From Hydrogenophilales bacterium (lineage in GTDB: Bacteria > Pseudomonadota > Gammaproteobacteria > Burkholderiales > Thiobacillaceae): DNA of 54,857 nucleotides. Shown here in pieces: positions 27,812-37,056 of the stretch (position 1 is the stretch's first letter; the number at the start of each line of letters is the position of its first letter). A program made the translations under genes and the position numbers. The DNA lies in contig JAGXGM010000087.1 in assembly GCA_024636675.1 (NCBI GenBank), positions 1 to 54,857 on the forward strand, written 5' to 3'. The notes under the pieces were generated by a model, which made no database searches, was not told the origin of the DNA, and saw only the letters and a list, made by a program, of their open reading frames with translations.

Positions 27812-28120
27812 TTACAGAAGTTCGATTTCCGTGGCCCGGATCAAAATAGCGTTCTGGCTAAATTGCTGTTCCAGCATACGCCGGTAAGCCTGCCACCAGG
27901 CGCGGTCCACGCCATCGACCATCACTTCGAACAGGACGATATCGTCGCGGCAGACAGCGCCGGCATCGTTCGCCCAAACGCCCACCGCGGGCGAGCGGAC
28001 GAATGCGGTTACGCCGCCAAATTGTCCGGTCAGATCCTCGCGCACATGGTCGAAAAAGGCCTTCGGAAAGGCCTGGCGCTGATTGTCGTATAGGGGCAGA
28101 AGGATCTGGACGAGCCGCAT
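27812..28120 (-). CDS. conserved hypothetical protein, 102 aa
   Basis: A small soluble protein starting MRLVQILLPLYDNQRQAFPKAFFDHVREDL, with a second conserved-looking block (FGGVTAFVRSPAVGVW, DDIVLFEVMVDGVDRAWWQAYRRMLE). The pattern suggests a single alpha/beta domain and I recall similar hypothetical proteins in betaproteobacteria, with no assigned function. The start at 28120 is chosen over 28177 because the upstream part is low-complexity and unlike relatives. It lies 44 bases upstream of the DUF1840 gene on the same strand. Confidence 0.6.
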   Translation of the reverse strand: MRLVQILLPLYDNQRQAFPKAFFDHVREDLTGQFGGVTAFVRSPAVGVWANDAGAVCRDDIVLFEVMVDGVDRAWWQAYRRMLEQQFSQNAILIRATEIELL

Positions 28121-28194
28121 GGGCGTGGGAATCGGCGAAATGGGGAATCGGTAACAGGGCGTATCGGCAGGGCGCACGCACTAATGGTTGCGGT

Positions 28195-28365
28195 TCACGG
28201 CTCCGGCGCCCCGGTGTCGGCCGCGCCGCGGCCCAACTGCGTTCGCGCCACGTCAGCCAGCGCCTGATACTTGGCGCAGATCTCTTAGAGCCGATCCTGT
28301 TCGTCCGCTTCGAGGTCGAGGAGCACGTTGTGCGCGCCCTTGGTTGCCCGTATCCGTTCTTGCCT
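28195..28365 (-). pseudogene. possible arylsulfatase C-terminal remnant
   Basis: Translated on the minus strand, this stretch gives about 57 residues that look like the end of an arylsulfatase: HNVLLDLEADEQDRL, then an in-frame TAA (28285-28287), then YQALADVARTQLGRG and a stop. Sulfatases end with such a 'DLEADPxE ... LADxARxELG' pattern. No upstream catalytic part (CxPSR) is present before the AsmA gene. It is best read as a decayed fragment; the similarity is by eye only. Confidence 0.4.
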
Positions 28366-28582
28366 TTATGGGTGAAGGTTTTTTACGAGTCTAGTCGATC
28401 GTGCCGACTCTGGTTTTACCGCCTACGGCCGTTTTCATCGCCGAGGCCCGTGCCGGCCCGCGAGGGCCGCCGAGCCGGCTAATCGTCCGAGCCGATACGC
28501 AGCCGGCAGTAGGTTTCGCGTGTCAGCACCACGCATACATGTCTCGGCCTTGAACCGCCGGGGCTTTCCACCGCGAGGTCCA
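28366..28582. other. non-coding stretch with a dispersed repeat copy
   Basis: No gene is supported between the sulfatase remnant and the AsmA stop. Bases about 28493-28550 are closely similar to 39398-39450 in front of nasA (shared blocks CGCAGCCGGC, AGGTT(T)CGCG and GTCAGC(A/G)CCACG). On the minus strand both would read LTRE or LTR followed by a CRLR-like end, so the repeat may be a relic of coding sequence. Confidence 0.5.
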
Positions 28583-31500
28583 TCAACCGGGGGAGTCATC
28601 CGCCGCCACTTGCAGCTGCGCGCTCACCGGCCCGTCCTCCGCGCGCACCGGCGCGAGGCGCCCGGTCTGCACCCGTTCCGGCTGCACGCCGTGCTGCTCC
28701 AGGTATCTGACAATGGCCCGCGCGCGCTCGGTGGCGAGCAGCTGGATCGAGCTGTCGCGCAGCGCCTGGTTCGAGGCGATGTGCTCGAAGACGGCCTGAT
28801 AGAACGCGCGGCCGACGCCGTCGGACGCGCCGCCGAATTTGGCTCGGAGCTCGGCCAGCGCCTCGCCTGCGGCCTGCTGTAGCAGTTGCTCCAGCGCGCG
28901 CCGGGTGGCCGGATCGTCGTACGCGATGGGGCCTGGGTCTTCGCCCTGCGGAATGTTCCGGCCGAGCGCCTGAGCCAGCTGGCGACGGGCCAGTTCGCGC
29001 TGCAGAACGCTCGCGTCCCGCTGCGCATCGTAGGGTGCGCTCACGACCAGCTTCAGGCGCGGCCGCTCGCTCAGGGCGCGGACCAGCGCATCCAGCTTTT
29101 CGCGCTCCTGCGGCGCGATTTTGGCGCTGCCCGGCTGGAAATCGATGCTGGCGAGCGAGTCGGTGCTGCGGCCGAACAGCCGTCCGAGAGCGCGGAACGG
29201 CGCCGAGACCAGGCGCCGGAGCACGTTGCTCAGGGCCTGCTTCACGGCGCTGGCCACACTGAAGCTGGGGTTGTCGAGGTCGCCGCGGACCGGCACCGAA
29301 AAATGAATCACGCCCTTGGAATCGGTCAGCAGCGCCACCACCAGGTTCAGGGGAAAATCCATCGCGTTCGGGGCCTCAACCTTCTCGCCCAGGGTGAAGT
29401 CGGCAAGGCGGATCTCGTTCTTGCCGAGCAGCTCGCTGTCCCGCACCTTGTAATTCAGGTCCAGCCACAGCTTGCCGGACTCCACTTTGCGGCCGGCGAA
29501 GGTCGCAGTGTAGGGCGAAAGCGGTGGCACCAATACGTTGTTGAACTCGACGTGAAGATCAGTGAAATGTCGCGGGTCCCCCATCGCAATGCTGCCTTCG
29601 ACCTTGGCCGACCCGTAGGGCTCGATCGTACCGTCCGCCTCGACGGCGGCCCGCCGCGACGGGTCGCTCGAAATGCCGACCATGGTGCCATTGAGCGCGG
29701 TCACCTTGGTCGAGAACGGCAGCACCAGACTCAGGTCCGCGTAGTCGACTTCACCCTGCAGCAACCGCACCCGCCCGACTGAAAACGCGAAGTCCGGTGC
29801 GTCTTGCGCGGCCGCCGCCCGATCCGCTGTGGCGCCCGCAGCGGCTTTGTCGTCCCGCTTGACCACCTGGGCGATGTTCACGCTGCGGTCCTCGGAAATC
29901 ACGATCTTGGCGCGCGGATCGCGCACCGTGACCTCCTCGACGTCGAGTTGGCGAGCCCCGAGATCGAAAGCCACGCGGTCCGCATCGAGTTGTTTCCATG
30001 CCAGGAAGCGGTCGCCCGACCTGGCTTCGTTCATCAGCAGGTCAGTGATGCGGACCGTGCCATCGGCCTCCATCGCGCCCGCCTCGCCGCCCTCGTGGCG
30101 CACTTGTGCTGAAGCGGAGAGGGCGCCCGACTCCAGCGTGAGCGCGGCGAAGCGTTGCAGCAGCGGCTGTAGCGGCGTCAGGGCGACCTGGTTCGCCTCG
30201 ACCTGCGCCTGCGCGCTCTTGGCGCCCGCCGCGACGGTTCCCGTCGCCTCGATCGTCCCGCCTGGGTCGAGGGCGAGGGTGGCATCGAATGATGAGCGTT
30301 TGTTGCGGGCGAGGTCCTTCACGCTGGCCTGCAAGGTGCCGTCGATCGACAGCGGCGGTTCGAAGCCGCGGTCGGCATACGTGATCCCGAAGCCGTCCAC
30401 CCGCAGCGCGCCGACGTCATAGCGCCATTCGCCGCCCGCGGTGGGCTGGGACCGAGCAGGAGCCGGTTCCCCGGGCGTGAACAGCGACAGCAGCGGGATC
30501 TTGCCGTCGGCGGTTTGCACCAGCTTCGTGCCGCCACCGGCCAGGACGATCTCCCGCGCGCCGACGGTCTGCTCCACCAGATTCAGATACCCCTGCGCAA
30601 TGCTGCCTGAGACCAGCGCCACGGCGGGCTGGGCGCGTTCTCCGGCGCCCACGGCGACCTGCTGAAACTTCGCATCGAGTCCCTGCGCGACCACCTGAGT
30701 CCGCGCGCCGCCGGCGGTGACGGCCAGTTTGACGGCGCCACTCACGCTATCGACAGCCACCACCAGCGGGGTCGGGCGACTGCGATCGGCATAGTGGGCG
30801 CCCACGCTGTCGAAGCGCAAGGCGTTCAGGTCAATGTTCCACGCTGCGGCGGCCGGCGCAGGTGCCGGGCTCGCGCGCTTGCCGCGGCCACGCTTCGCCA
30901 CCGTCCAGTCCAGCCCGCCGCCCGCTTGCGTGGCCGCCCGCACCTTGCCGTCGTGCAAGGCGAGTCGGGCCACCACAATGTCGCGACTGGCCAGATCCAG
31001 CCGGCCGCCGCTCGCGTCGATGCGCTGCAGCGCCAGCAGCGGCTGCTCCCGCCCCGGCCGGCGGACCACCACTTTGGGCAGCGTGAGCGCGACGTCATCG
31101 AGCGTAAGGTTCGGCCGGCCCTGCCGGGTCGGGGCATAGCGCACGCTGCCGGACACTGACAGTGGCCCGCTGTTCACCGCGAGCCCGGTGTAGCGCCTGG
31201 CGACGGGCCGCAGCGGTGCGAGCGCGAGCTGGTCCACCTTTATCCGGGCCTGCACGCCGCCTTCCGGGGTCAAGGTGCCGCTCGTCTGCAGCGTGCCGCC
31301 CTGCTGCACGTTCACGGTGGCGTTGAACGGCGTCGGCGCCTCGCTGGCGCTCGCCACGTTGCTGGCGGTGAGCGACTGCAGCTGCAGGCTGTAACCCACG
31401 GCCGGCGTAAAGCTGCGATCCTGCAGCGCGACGTCGATGGACTCGGCGCGCAGCTCGGCGATGTCGTAGCGCCACGCCGCGTCCTGGTCGGCCGGCGAAC

Positions 31501-33124
31501 CGCTCGACCCCGAGGACGAGCCCGCTTTTGCCTGACCCACGCCGAGCAGGTCGAGCACGGCGATGTCTCCGTCCTGCTGGCGCACCACCTGCGCCTGCCC
31601 GCCCTCGATGCTCAGTTGCTGCGCGGCCAGACGCTTGCCGAGCAGATCGAAGTGGCCTTGCTGCACCTGGGCCGAAGCCAGCGTCACCGGCGCATCGCTG
31701 GCGCCTTCCGCGGCCAGTGAGATCTGCTGCAGTCCGGCGTCGACGCCGCTCGCCACCACCTGCGTTACGCTGCCGCCGGCAATCGAGAGTTGGGCCTGTC
31801 CGTTGAGCTGGCCGATGGACACGGCCAGCGGCTGCGGGCGTGCGCGATCGATATACCGAAGCGCCACCTGATCAAGCTGTAGATTGCCGATGTCCAGCTC
31901 CCAGCCTGGACTTGCTGGCGCCGTGGGAGCCGCCAGGCCCGAAGATGCGGCCGTGTTTTGTTCCCCAGCTGTTGTCGCAGCCCTGCTGCCAGCCGTGCGT
32001 TCGGTTCGCTCTTCGGCTGCCGGCGCGGCTGTCGTCGGAGCGGCTGCGGTCTCTGCTGCCGGCTCAGCCGCCGGGGCTGCCGCTGACTCCGCTGTCTGCT
32101 GCGCCGGCGCGACCAAGCTGCCCCAGTTGACGCTGCCGTCGGGTGCTACGGCCACCACGGCGTGGCCGGACTGGAACACCAGAGTGACGAGCGATCCGGC
32201 GCGCTGGGCCAGGTGGAAGCTGCCGCCGGTCGCGGCAATCTGTTGCATCGCCAGCATCGGTTCCGGTGCGCCGGGCCGGGCCAGCAAAACGTCCGAGAGC
32301 TCGATGACCACGTCCTCCAGTTGCAGCGATGCACGCGCGTCGTAGGCATAACGGCCCGAGAAATTGGCGCTGGCCTGCAGCTCGGAGAGTAGCAACTCGT
32401 CGCGCACGAACGGCCACAAGGTGGCTGCGGTGAGCCCGCGCACCTGGAACTGGCCGCTGGCGAGGAGCACCGGCTCCAGGCTCAGTTCGCCACGCCATTC
32501 CAGCGCACCGCCGCCCGGCAGCGTCGTCGTCAGTTGGTGCGTGCCACGCGCCTCCGGCAGCGTGGACAGGCCAGAGGCTTGCAGGCTGAGCGGCTTCAGG
32601 GCGACGCTGGCGGGTTGCGCGCCCGTAAGATCGGTGAACACCAGACTCGCCGCGGGCACCGACACTTCTCCGACGATCAGCGCCGGCAGATCCTGCTCCG
32701 CCGCCGGGTCGTCACGCGACAGCCGCCTGGCCATCTCCAGCATGTTGAGGGTGCCATCGGGTTCCAGCACCAGATGGGCCCGCAGGCCTTCTAGGGTGAG
32801 CTGGTCCACCATCCAGGTGAGGCTGAACAGGCCTCTGAAGCCGAGGTCGACGAACAGGCGGTCGGCTGCGATCACCGGCTGGCCATGCCGCCCTTCGATG
32901 ACCACTTCGCTCAGCTCCATGTTCAACAGGAACGGGTTCACCCGGACATTGCCCACCGACACTTCGCGCTCGAGCTTCTGCTCGATGTATTGGGGGAGGT
33001 TGCGCTGGAACAGCCAGGGTGCCAACAGGAAGCCGGCGGCGGCGTAGAGCACCAGCAGCACCAGCAGCACCAGCAGCGCGACGCCGGCGCGCACGAGGTT
33101 CTTGCGCAGGTGCTGGCGGCTCAT
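28583..33124 (-). CDS. giant AsmA-like DUF748 protein
   Basis: A 1513-aa envelope protein. An N-terminal membrane helix (LVRAGVALLVLLVLLVLYAAAGFLLAPWL starts it) is followed by PQYIEQKLEREVSVGNVRVNPFLLNMELSEV, the AsmA/DUF748 hallmark, then several repeats of long beta-rich units with recurring WNIDLNALRFDS- or WRYDIAELRAES-like segments. AsmA-like proteins bridge inner and outer membranes and are linked to phospholipid transport. Near residues 1300-1330 is IDFQPGSAKIAPQEREKLDALVRAL, similar to OmpA-C domains. An alanine-rich tract lies near residues 360-410. The length is at the high end for the family. Start chosen at the basic MSRQHLRK before the helix. Confidence 0.88.
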   Translation of the reverse strand: MSRQHLRKNLVRAGVALLVLLVLLVLYAAAGFLLAPWLFQRNLPQYIEQKLEREVSVGNVRVNPFLLNMELSEVVIEGRHGQPVIAADRLFVDLGFRGLFSLTWMVDQLTLEGLRAHLVLEPDGTLNMLEMARRLSRDDPAAEQDLPALIVGEVSVPAASLVFTDLTGAQPASVALKPLSLQASGLSTLPEARGTHQLTTTLPGGGALEWRGELSLEPVLLASGQFQVRGLTAATLWPFVRDELLLSELQASANFSGRYAYDARASLQLEDVVIELSDVLLARPGAPEPMLAMQQIAATGGSFHLAQRAGSLVTLVFQSGHAVVAVAPDGSVNWGSLVAPAQQTAESAAAPAAEPAAETAAAPTTAAPAAEERTERTAGSRAATTAGEQNTAASSGLAAPTAPASPGWELDIGNLQLDQVALRYIDRARPQPLAVSIGQLNGQAQLSIAGGSVTQVVASGVDAGLQQISLAAEGASDAPVTLASAQVQQGHFDLLGKRLAAQQLSIEGGQAQVVRQQDGDIAVLDLLGVGQAKAGSSSGSSGSPADQDAAWRYDIAELRAESIDVALQDRSFTPAVGYSLQLQSLTASNVASASEAPTPFNATVNVQQGGTLQTSGTLTPEGGVQARIKVDQLALAPLRPVARRYTGLAVNSGPLSVSGSVRYAPTRQGRPNLTLDDVALTLPKVVVRRPGREQPLLALQRIDASGGRLDLASRDIVVARLALHDGKVRAATQAGGGLDWTVAKRGRGKRASPAPAPAAAAWNIDLNALRFDSVGAHYADRSRPTPLVVAVDSVSGAVKLAVTAGGARTQVVAQGLDAKFQQVAVGAGERAQPAVALVSGSIAQGYLNLVEQTVGAREIVLAGGGTKLVQTADGKIPLLSLFTPGEPAPARSQPTAGGEWRYDVGALRVDGFGITYADRGFEPPLSIDGTLQASVKDLARNKRSSFDATLALDPGGTIEATGTVAAGAKSAQAQVEANQVALTPLQPLLQRFAALTLESGALSASAQVRHEGGEAGAMEADGTVRITDLLMNEARSGDRFLAWKQLDADRVAFDLGARQLDVEEVTVRDPRAKIVISEDRSVNIAQVVKRDDKAAAGATADRAAAAQDAPDFAFSVGRVRLLQGEVDYADLSLVLPFSTKVTALNGTMVGISSDPSRRAAVEADGTIEPYGSAKVEGSIAMGDPRHFTDLHVEFNNVLVPPLSPYTATFAGRKVESGKLWLDLNYKVRDSELLGKNEIRLADFTLGEKVEAPNAMDFPLNLVVALLTDSKGVIHFSVPVRGDLDNPSFSVASAVKQALSNVLRRLVSAPFRALGRLFGRSTDSLASIDFQPGSAKIAPQEREKLDALVRALSERPRLKLVVSAPYDAQRDASVLQRELARRQLAQALGRNIPQGEDPGPIAYDDPATRRALEQLLQQAAGEALAELRAKFGGASDGVGRAFYQAVFEHIASNQALRDSSIQLLATERARAIVRYLEQHGVQPERVQTGRLAPVRAEDGPVSAQLQVAADDSPG

Positions 33125-33294
33125 GGTGCTTCGCTCGCCCCGCGTGCAAGGGGCAAGGCGCCGTGCAGGCGCGCAAACAAACCGATCCCGATGCCGCCAG
33201 TCCGGCGGCAAACCCATGCCACGGTGAACTCGTGTTTTGTCTTCACAATTTCACTTTATAGACGGGGCTTGTCTTGCGCGTTTCGGCATGGCTG

Positions 33295-33421
33295 CCCCGA
33301 CGCACTAATTTGCAGCGCCCCCCGTCGCAGGTGTACTCCGCTTGAGCGCGCCACCGGCCTCGTGCCGGACCCATCCCGCTCAACCCTTGAATTTGCTCCA
33401 TTGCCGTTGAAGGGGGTGATG
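33295..33421. repeat. dispersed repeat, copy A
   Basis: About 125 bases clearly similar to 39506-39606. Shared blocks on the plus strand are CGCAC(T/C)AATTTGC(A/G)GC, CGGTTGAGCGC or CGCTTGAGCGC, and CCCTTGAATTTG. Minus-strand translation of both copies gives a related peptide with IQGL at the start and (C/R)KLVRR near the end. It abuts the truncated sensor-kinase gene. Whether it is a mobile repeat or relic of a gene is open. Confidence 0.6.
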
Positions 33422-33812
33422 TCGTCGAGGTCGGCCTGCGCGAGAATCTCGCGCCACAGACGTAGCACGCTGGCACGCAGGGCGCGATATTCGGACACGA
33501 CCTCCACGATGTCGAAGCCGGAGCCGACGCGCTCCACGCCGTGCACTGTCGAGGCGTTGCCGAGCCGGTCGCTCTGCGCGCCGCCGGCGCCGCCGTGTCC
33601 TATGGACTTTCTCGCCTGTTGAGCCAGGCTCTGGTCCACCTGCGTGTCCCGCGCGGTTGCCCGAAGGCACTGCTCGGCATCTCGCGCAGGGCAAGCTTTG
33701 TCAGCTTCGTTCCCGGCGCGAGGCTGCGCGCGAACGTGTCCCAATCGGCGAGGGTCGGCCCGACGTTCGCGAGAATGAATTCCGGCAGTCGCATCGAATT
33801 CCCGTTGAGCAC
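33422..33812 (-). pseudogene. sensor protein remnant with RsbRD_N domain, frameshifted and truncated
   Basis: On the minus strand MRLPEFILANVGPTLADWDTFARSL (from 33794) continues to KLALRE, then the frame breaks near 33682. A shift of one base resumes DAEQCLRATARDTQVDQSLAQQARKSIG and runs to SGFDIVEVVSEYRALRASVLRLWREILAQADLDDITPFN, where homology ends at the dispersed repeat. This is the RsbRD_N domain found at the N-terminus of some histidine kinases and stress regulators. The kinase part is gone. So one frameshift and a 3' deletion have inactivated it. Confidence 0.7.
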
Positions 33813-33928
33813 GTCTTAAAAATGAAGAATGACATCGCGTCGGCCAAGCAGCCTGCGAAAATGACCGGAAGGTCTTGCTGATATAGCACATGGCCGCGCG
33901 ACGGGTCAGGTTCGCGCGGCCGTCGGAT

Positions 33929-34090
33929 TTACGGTTTCTTGGGCGTGGTGTATTTGACCTCTTTATGGAACGGCTCCCAGATGGTGTCGTATCCGATATA
34001 GCCCTTCTCATTCGGCGGTTTTTGCCGGGTTGTCACAAAGCGTGATTTGCCTTCCGGGACTGGACGCTTGGTTTTGGTGGGTTCGCTCAT
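33929..34090 (-). CDS. small basic protein of the apr locus, 53 aa
   Basis: A 53-aa lysine- and proline-rich soluble protein (MSEPTKTKRPVPEGK ... GYIGYDTIWEPFHKEVKY ... PKKP). A strong GAGGAG stands before the ATG at 34090, which supports a real gene; the longer frame upstream has none. It is the last gene of the block that begins with aprM. No known domain is recognised. Its placement suggests an accessory role in sulfite/APS metabolism or merely co-transcription. Confidence 0.65.
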   Translation of the reverse strand: MSEPTKTKRPVPEGKSRFVTTRQKPPNEKGYIGYDTIWEPFHKEVKYTTPKKP

Positions 34091-34172
34091 GTTTCGTCTC
34101 CTCTCATTGGGAAATAGGGCTTGGGTTCCAGGCTCGCCGCACGTCATGTTGCGGAACCGGTTTGCACACCAT

Positions 34173-34682
34173 TCAAATGGGAACCGCGTGACAGTTGTTC
34201 AGGTCAGGGGCCGCTTCCACCTTGCCGCCGTAGCGGATTTCCGCGTCTGTGGCCTCACGCACCATCAGTATCTCAAGCTTGAAAATAACTTCCCGGCCGC
34301 ACAGCGGGTTATTGCCGTCAATCGTCACCGTTTTGGCGTCCACCCGGGTCACCAGAAAACTCCTGGTTTGGCCATTGTCGTTTTCCATCAGGATAGCCGT
34401 GCCGACTTCACGGTATGCCTCCGGGACGTTCGCGAGGGCTTCGATCACCACCAGTGCTTCGTCCCGGGGGCCATAGATGTCGTTGCAGTCTATGTGCACC
34501 TCGATGACATCGCCCTCGGATTTGCCCTCCAGCGCCTCCATGACCCGGGGCGACAATATCTCGTTGACGCCGTGAACATAACCCAGCGGAAACTCGACCT
34601 GCGTCAGCATCTGGCGTGTTTTCCGGTCGATGACCTTGTAGGTCAGTTCGACATATTTGTTGGCTTCGATGATGGCTTTCAT
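34173..34682 (-). CDS. SlyD-like FKBP peptidyl-prolyl isomerase
   Basis: A 169-aa FKBP-type isomerase of the SlyD kind. The core YVELTYKVIDRKTRQMLTQ, the IF-insert neighbourhood GYVHGVNEILSPRVMEALEGKSEGDVIEVHI and the closing VDGNNPLCGR-like segment (here IDGNNPLCGREVIFKLEIL) are present. The histidine-rich metal-binding tail of E. coli SlyD is absent. It may help fold AprBA or other metal enzymes, which would explain its place just after the apr genes. The start at 34682 is set by homology. Confidence 0.85.
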   Translation of the reverse strand: MKAIIEANKYVELTYKVIDRKTRQMLTQVEFPLGYVHGVNEILSPRVMEALEGKSEGDVIEVHIDCNDIYGPRDEALVVIEALANVPEAYREVGTAILMENDNGQTRSFLVTRVDAKTVTIDGNNPLCGREVIFKLEILMVREATDAEIRYGGKVEAAPDLNNCHAVPI

Positions 34683-34698
34683 GGGGTTCCCGATGGTT

Positions 34699-35088
34699 TC
34701 AGAAAATGGAGGCGGCAAAGATGCGCACCTCGCCTTGTTCGTAGCCCAGCACCAGCCGGCCGAGCCATTCACCTTCCCGCTTCGTGCTTCGGACGCGGTA
34801 CAGCACCGTGACATGCTGCCCTCTACGGATGATTCCCAGGTAATCCCATTCTTTCTGCAGGCTTCGGGTCAGTTCGCTGTTGGCGAACTGTTTGCCGACT
34901 TCAACTTCATTGAGACCGAGCAGCAGGTCGTAGGAGAAATTGCGGATGAATTTGCCGTATTGCCCCTGGTTGGAGTATTTGATCAGGTCGCACCACATGG
35001 GGTGGGCCAGCGCCAGAATCGCCTCGTCGGTGTGGTCGATGATGTTCGTGGCGGTCTTCGGTGTAGCTTGAACGGCAGAGATGCTCAT
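34699..35088 (-). CDS. conserved hypothetical protein next to aprA, 129 aa
   Basis: A 129-aa soluble protein on the same strand as aprA, 99 bases after its stop, and 16 bases before the SlyD-like start. The sequence (ALAHPMWCDLIKYSNQGQYGKFIRNFSYDLL, then GQHVTVLYRVRS and GEWLGRLVLGYEQGEVRIFAASIF) has the helix-then-curved-sheet order of NTF2-like folds; this is an inference. No catalytic motif is recognised. Its position hints at an accessory role for APS reductase. Confidence 0.7.
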   Translation of the reverse strand: MSISAVQATPKTATNIIDHTDEAILALAHPMWCDLIKYSNQGQYGKFIRNFSYDLLLGLNEVEVGKQFANSELTRSLQKEWDYLGIIRRGQHVTVLYRVRSTKREGEWLGRLVLGYEQGEVRIFAASIF

Positions 35089-35187
35089 GAGTAATTCCTG
35101 ATAGGGTCGCTGAAAGAACGGCGCAATAAACGTGCGGGCCTTAGGCAGACCGGCAGCGGCCAGGGCGCGCGCCGCCGGTACTGCGGC

Positions 35188-37056
35188 TTACTCGTCCTTG
35201 CCGACCAGGTGGTAGCACGGCGCCTTTTCCATGGTGTATTCGCCGGTTTCGGGATTGCGACGCGATACGGTGAGGACGTGCCAGTTTGCATCGTCGAGCT
35301 TCATCGCATCCCCCCGGTAGTAGTAACCCGGCCAGCGGGTTTCCTTGCGGAACAGCGTGTGTTGCATCACTGCCTCGGAGGTGAGGTGGCGATGCTTCAG
35401 TTCCCAGGCGCGCAGCAGTTCATGGATGTCCTTGGCGGCGACTTTCTCAAGGTCCTCTTCCATGATCTTGAGTTTTTTCAGGCCGATTTGCAGCAGTTTG
35501 TCGTTGGTCATGTAGTTGACCGTCGCGCCTGCGCAGTACTCATCCATCAATTTCTGCAGACGGTCCAAACCCTGTCTGGGGTTGATGTAGTGCGGGTTGA
35601 CGCTACCCGCCGTGATTTCGTTGCGGTTGACCCTGTAATGCTCCATCGGCTTGAAGATTTCTTCCCCACGGCGCTGGATCTGCGCGTCGGAAACCTGGAT
35701 GCCCTCGGCCTTGCCGTCGTCGATGTATTTGCACGCGGCCTTGGCGGCCAGACGGCCTTCGGTAAACGAGCCCGACGAGAACGCGTGCGGCGTGCCGCCG
35801 ACGGCATCGCCGGCGCCGAACAGGCCTTCGACCGTGGTCATGCGGTTGTAGCCCCAGTAATACTCCGGCGGGGAAATGTCCTCCGGGCCTGAACACCAGG
35901 CGCCGCAACCGGTCGCGTGCGAGCCCATCACATACGGCTCGGAGGTGGTCAGTTCCGGGTTTTCATACTTCGGATTGACATCGGTCGCCGCCCACAGCAC
36001 AGCCTGGCCCACGGTCATGCCGAGGAAGTTATGCCAGCCGATTTCCTCAAGGTGCGGATCCTGGAAAGCCTCCATCGTCACCATGTGGATCGGACCGCGG
36101 CCGGCGTTCACCTCGGAGATGAATGCGTGGTTGCGCAGGCAGGTCGGGATCGGTTTGTGGGACAGATGCTGGCCTTCGGTATCCAGATATTCCTTGCCGA
36201 CCATTTCGGCTAGCGCCGGGAACCACTTCGACTCGTACTCTTCGCCATTGCAGTTCTGCGTGTAGGTCTTGAGGTGCAGGAAGTAGGCGCCCACCGGACC
36301 GTAACCGTCCTTGAATCGCGCCAGTACGATACGGTTTTCCATCTGGGTCATTTTCGCGCCCGCCTGGATCATCAGGCCATAGGCCGAGCCCGACGACCAC
36401 GGCGCATACCAGACGCGGCCCGCACCTTCACCGACTGAGCGCGGCTTGAATATGTTGGAGGCGCCGCCCGCGCCGACAATCACCGTCTTGGACTTGAAGA
36501 CGTGGTAATCACCGGTACGGACGTTAAAGCCGACCGCACCGGCCACGCGATTCTCCTTGGCATCGTCCATCAGCAGATGGGTGATGCAGACCCGGTTGAA
36601 AACCTTGTCGGCGGATTTCTTGGCGGCCTCGGCGACGATCGGCTTGTAGGACTCGCCGTGGATCATGATCTGCCAGCGCCCTTCGCGCTGATAGGTGCCG
36701 GTCTTGGGATTGCGCATGATCGGCAGGCCCCATTCTTCGAACTGGTGAACGGCGGAGTCGACGTGACGCGCCATATCGAACAGCAGGTCTTCGCGCACCA
36801 TTCCCATCAGGTCCATCCGCGCGTAACGGACGTGATCTTCAGGCTTGTTCTCGCCCCAGCGCGTGCCCATGTAACAGTTGATCGCGTAGAGGCCCTGGGC
36901 CACCGCACCCGAGCGGTCCATGTTGGCCTTTTCGGCGATGACGATTTTCTTGTCCTGCCCCCAGTAGCGGGCTTCCCACGCAGCACCCGTGCCGCCCAGG
37001 CCAGCGCCTGCGACGAGGATGTCGATGTTGTCTTCGACGATAGTGTTGTAAGCCAT
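35188..37056 (-). CDS. aprA: adenylylsulfate reductase alpha subunit
   Basis: A 622-aa flavoprotein that, with AprB, interconverts APS and sulfite plus AMP; in sulfur oxidisers it runs from sulfite to APS. The N-terminal FAD-binding fold is IDILVAGAGLGGTGAAWEARYWG, and CGAWCSGPEDISP lies in the substrate region. Length and overall order match AprA of Thiobacillus-type bacteria. Its ATG overlaps the stop of aprB by one base, so translation is coupled. It is cytoplasmic, attached through AprB to the membrane protein AprM. Confidence 0.96.
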   Translation of the reverse strand: MAYNTIVEDNIDILVAGAGLGGTGAAWEARYWGQDKKIVIAEKANMDRSGAVAQGLYAINCYMGTRWGENKPEDHVRYARMDLMGMVREDLLFDMARHVDSAVHQFEEWGLPIMRNPKTGTYQREGRWQIMIHGESYKPIVAEAAKKSADKVFNRVCITHLLMDDAKENRVAGAVGFNVRTGDYHVFKSKTVIVGAGGASNIFKPRSVGEGAGRVWYAPWSSGSAYGLMIQAGAKMTQMENRIVLARFKDGYGPVGAYFLHLKTYTQNCNGEEYESKWFPALAEMVGKEYLDTEGQHLSHKPIPTCLRNHAFISEVNAGRGPIHMVTMEAFQDPHLEEIGWHNFLGMTVGQAVLWAATDVNPKYENPELTTSEPYVMGSHATGCGAWCSGPEDISPPEYYWGYNRMTTVEGLFGAGDAVGGTPHAFSSGSFTEGRLAAKAACKYIDDGKAEGIQVSDAQIQRRGEEIFKPMEHYRVNRNEITAGSVNPHYINPRQGLDRLQKLMDEYCAGATVNYMTNDKLLQIGLKKLKIMEEDLEKVAAKDIHELLRAWELKHRHLTSEAVMQHTLFRKETRWPGYYYRGDAMKLDDANWHVLTVSRRNPETGEYTMEKAPCYHLVGKDE

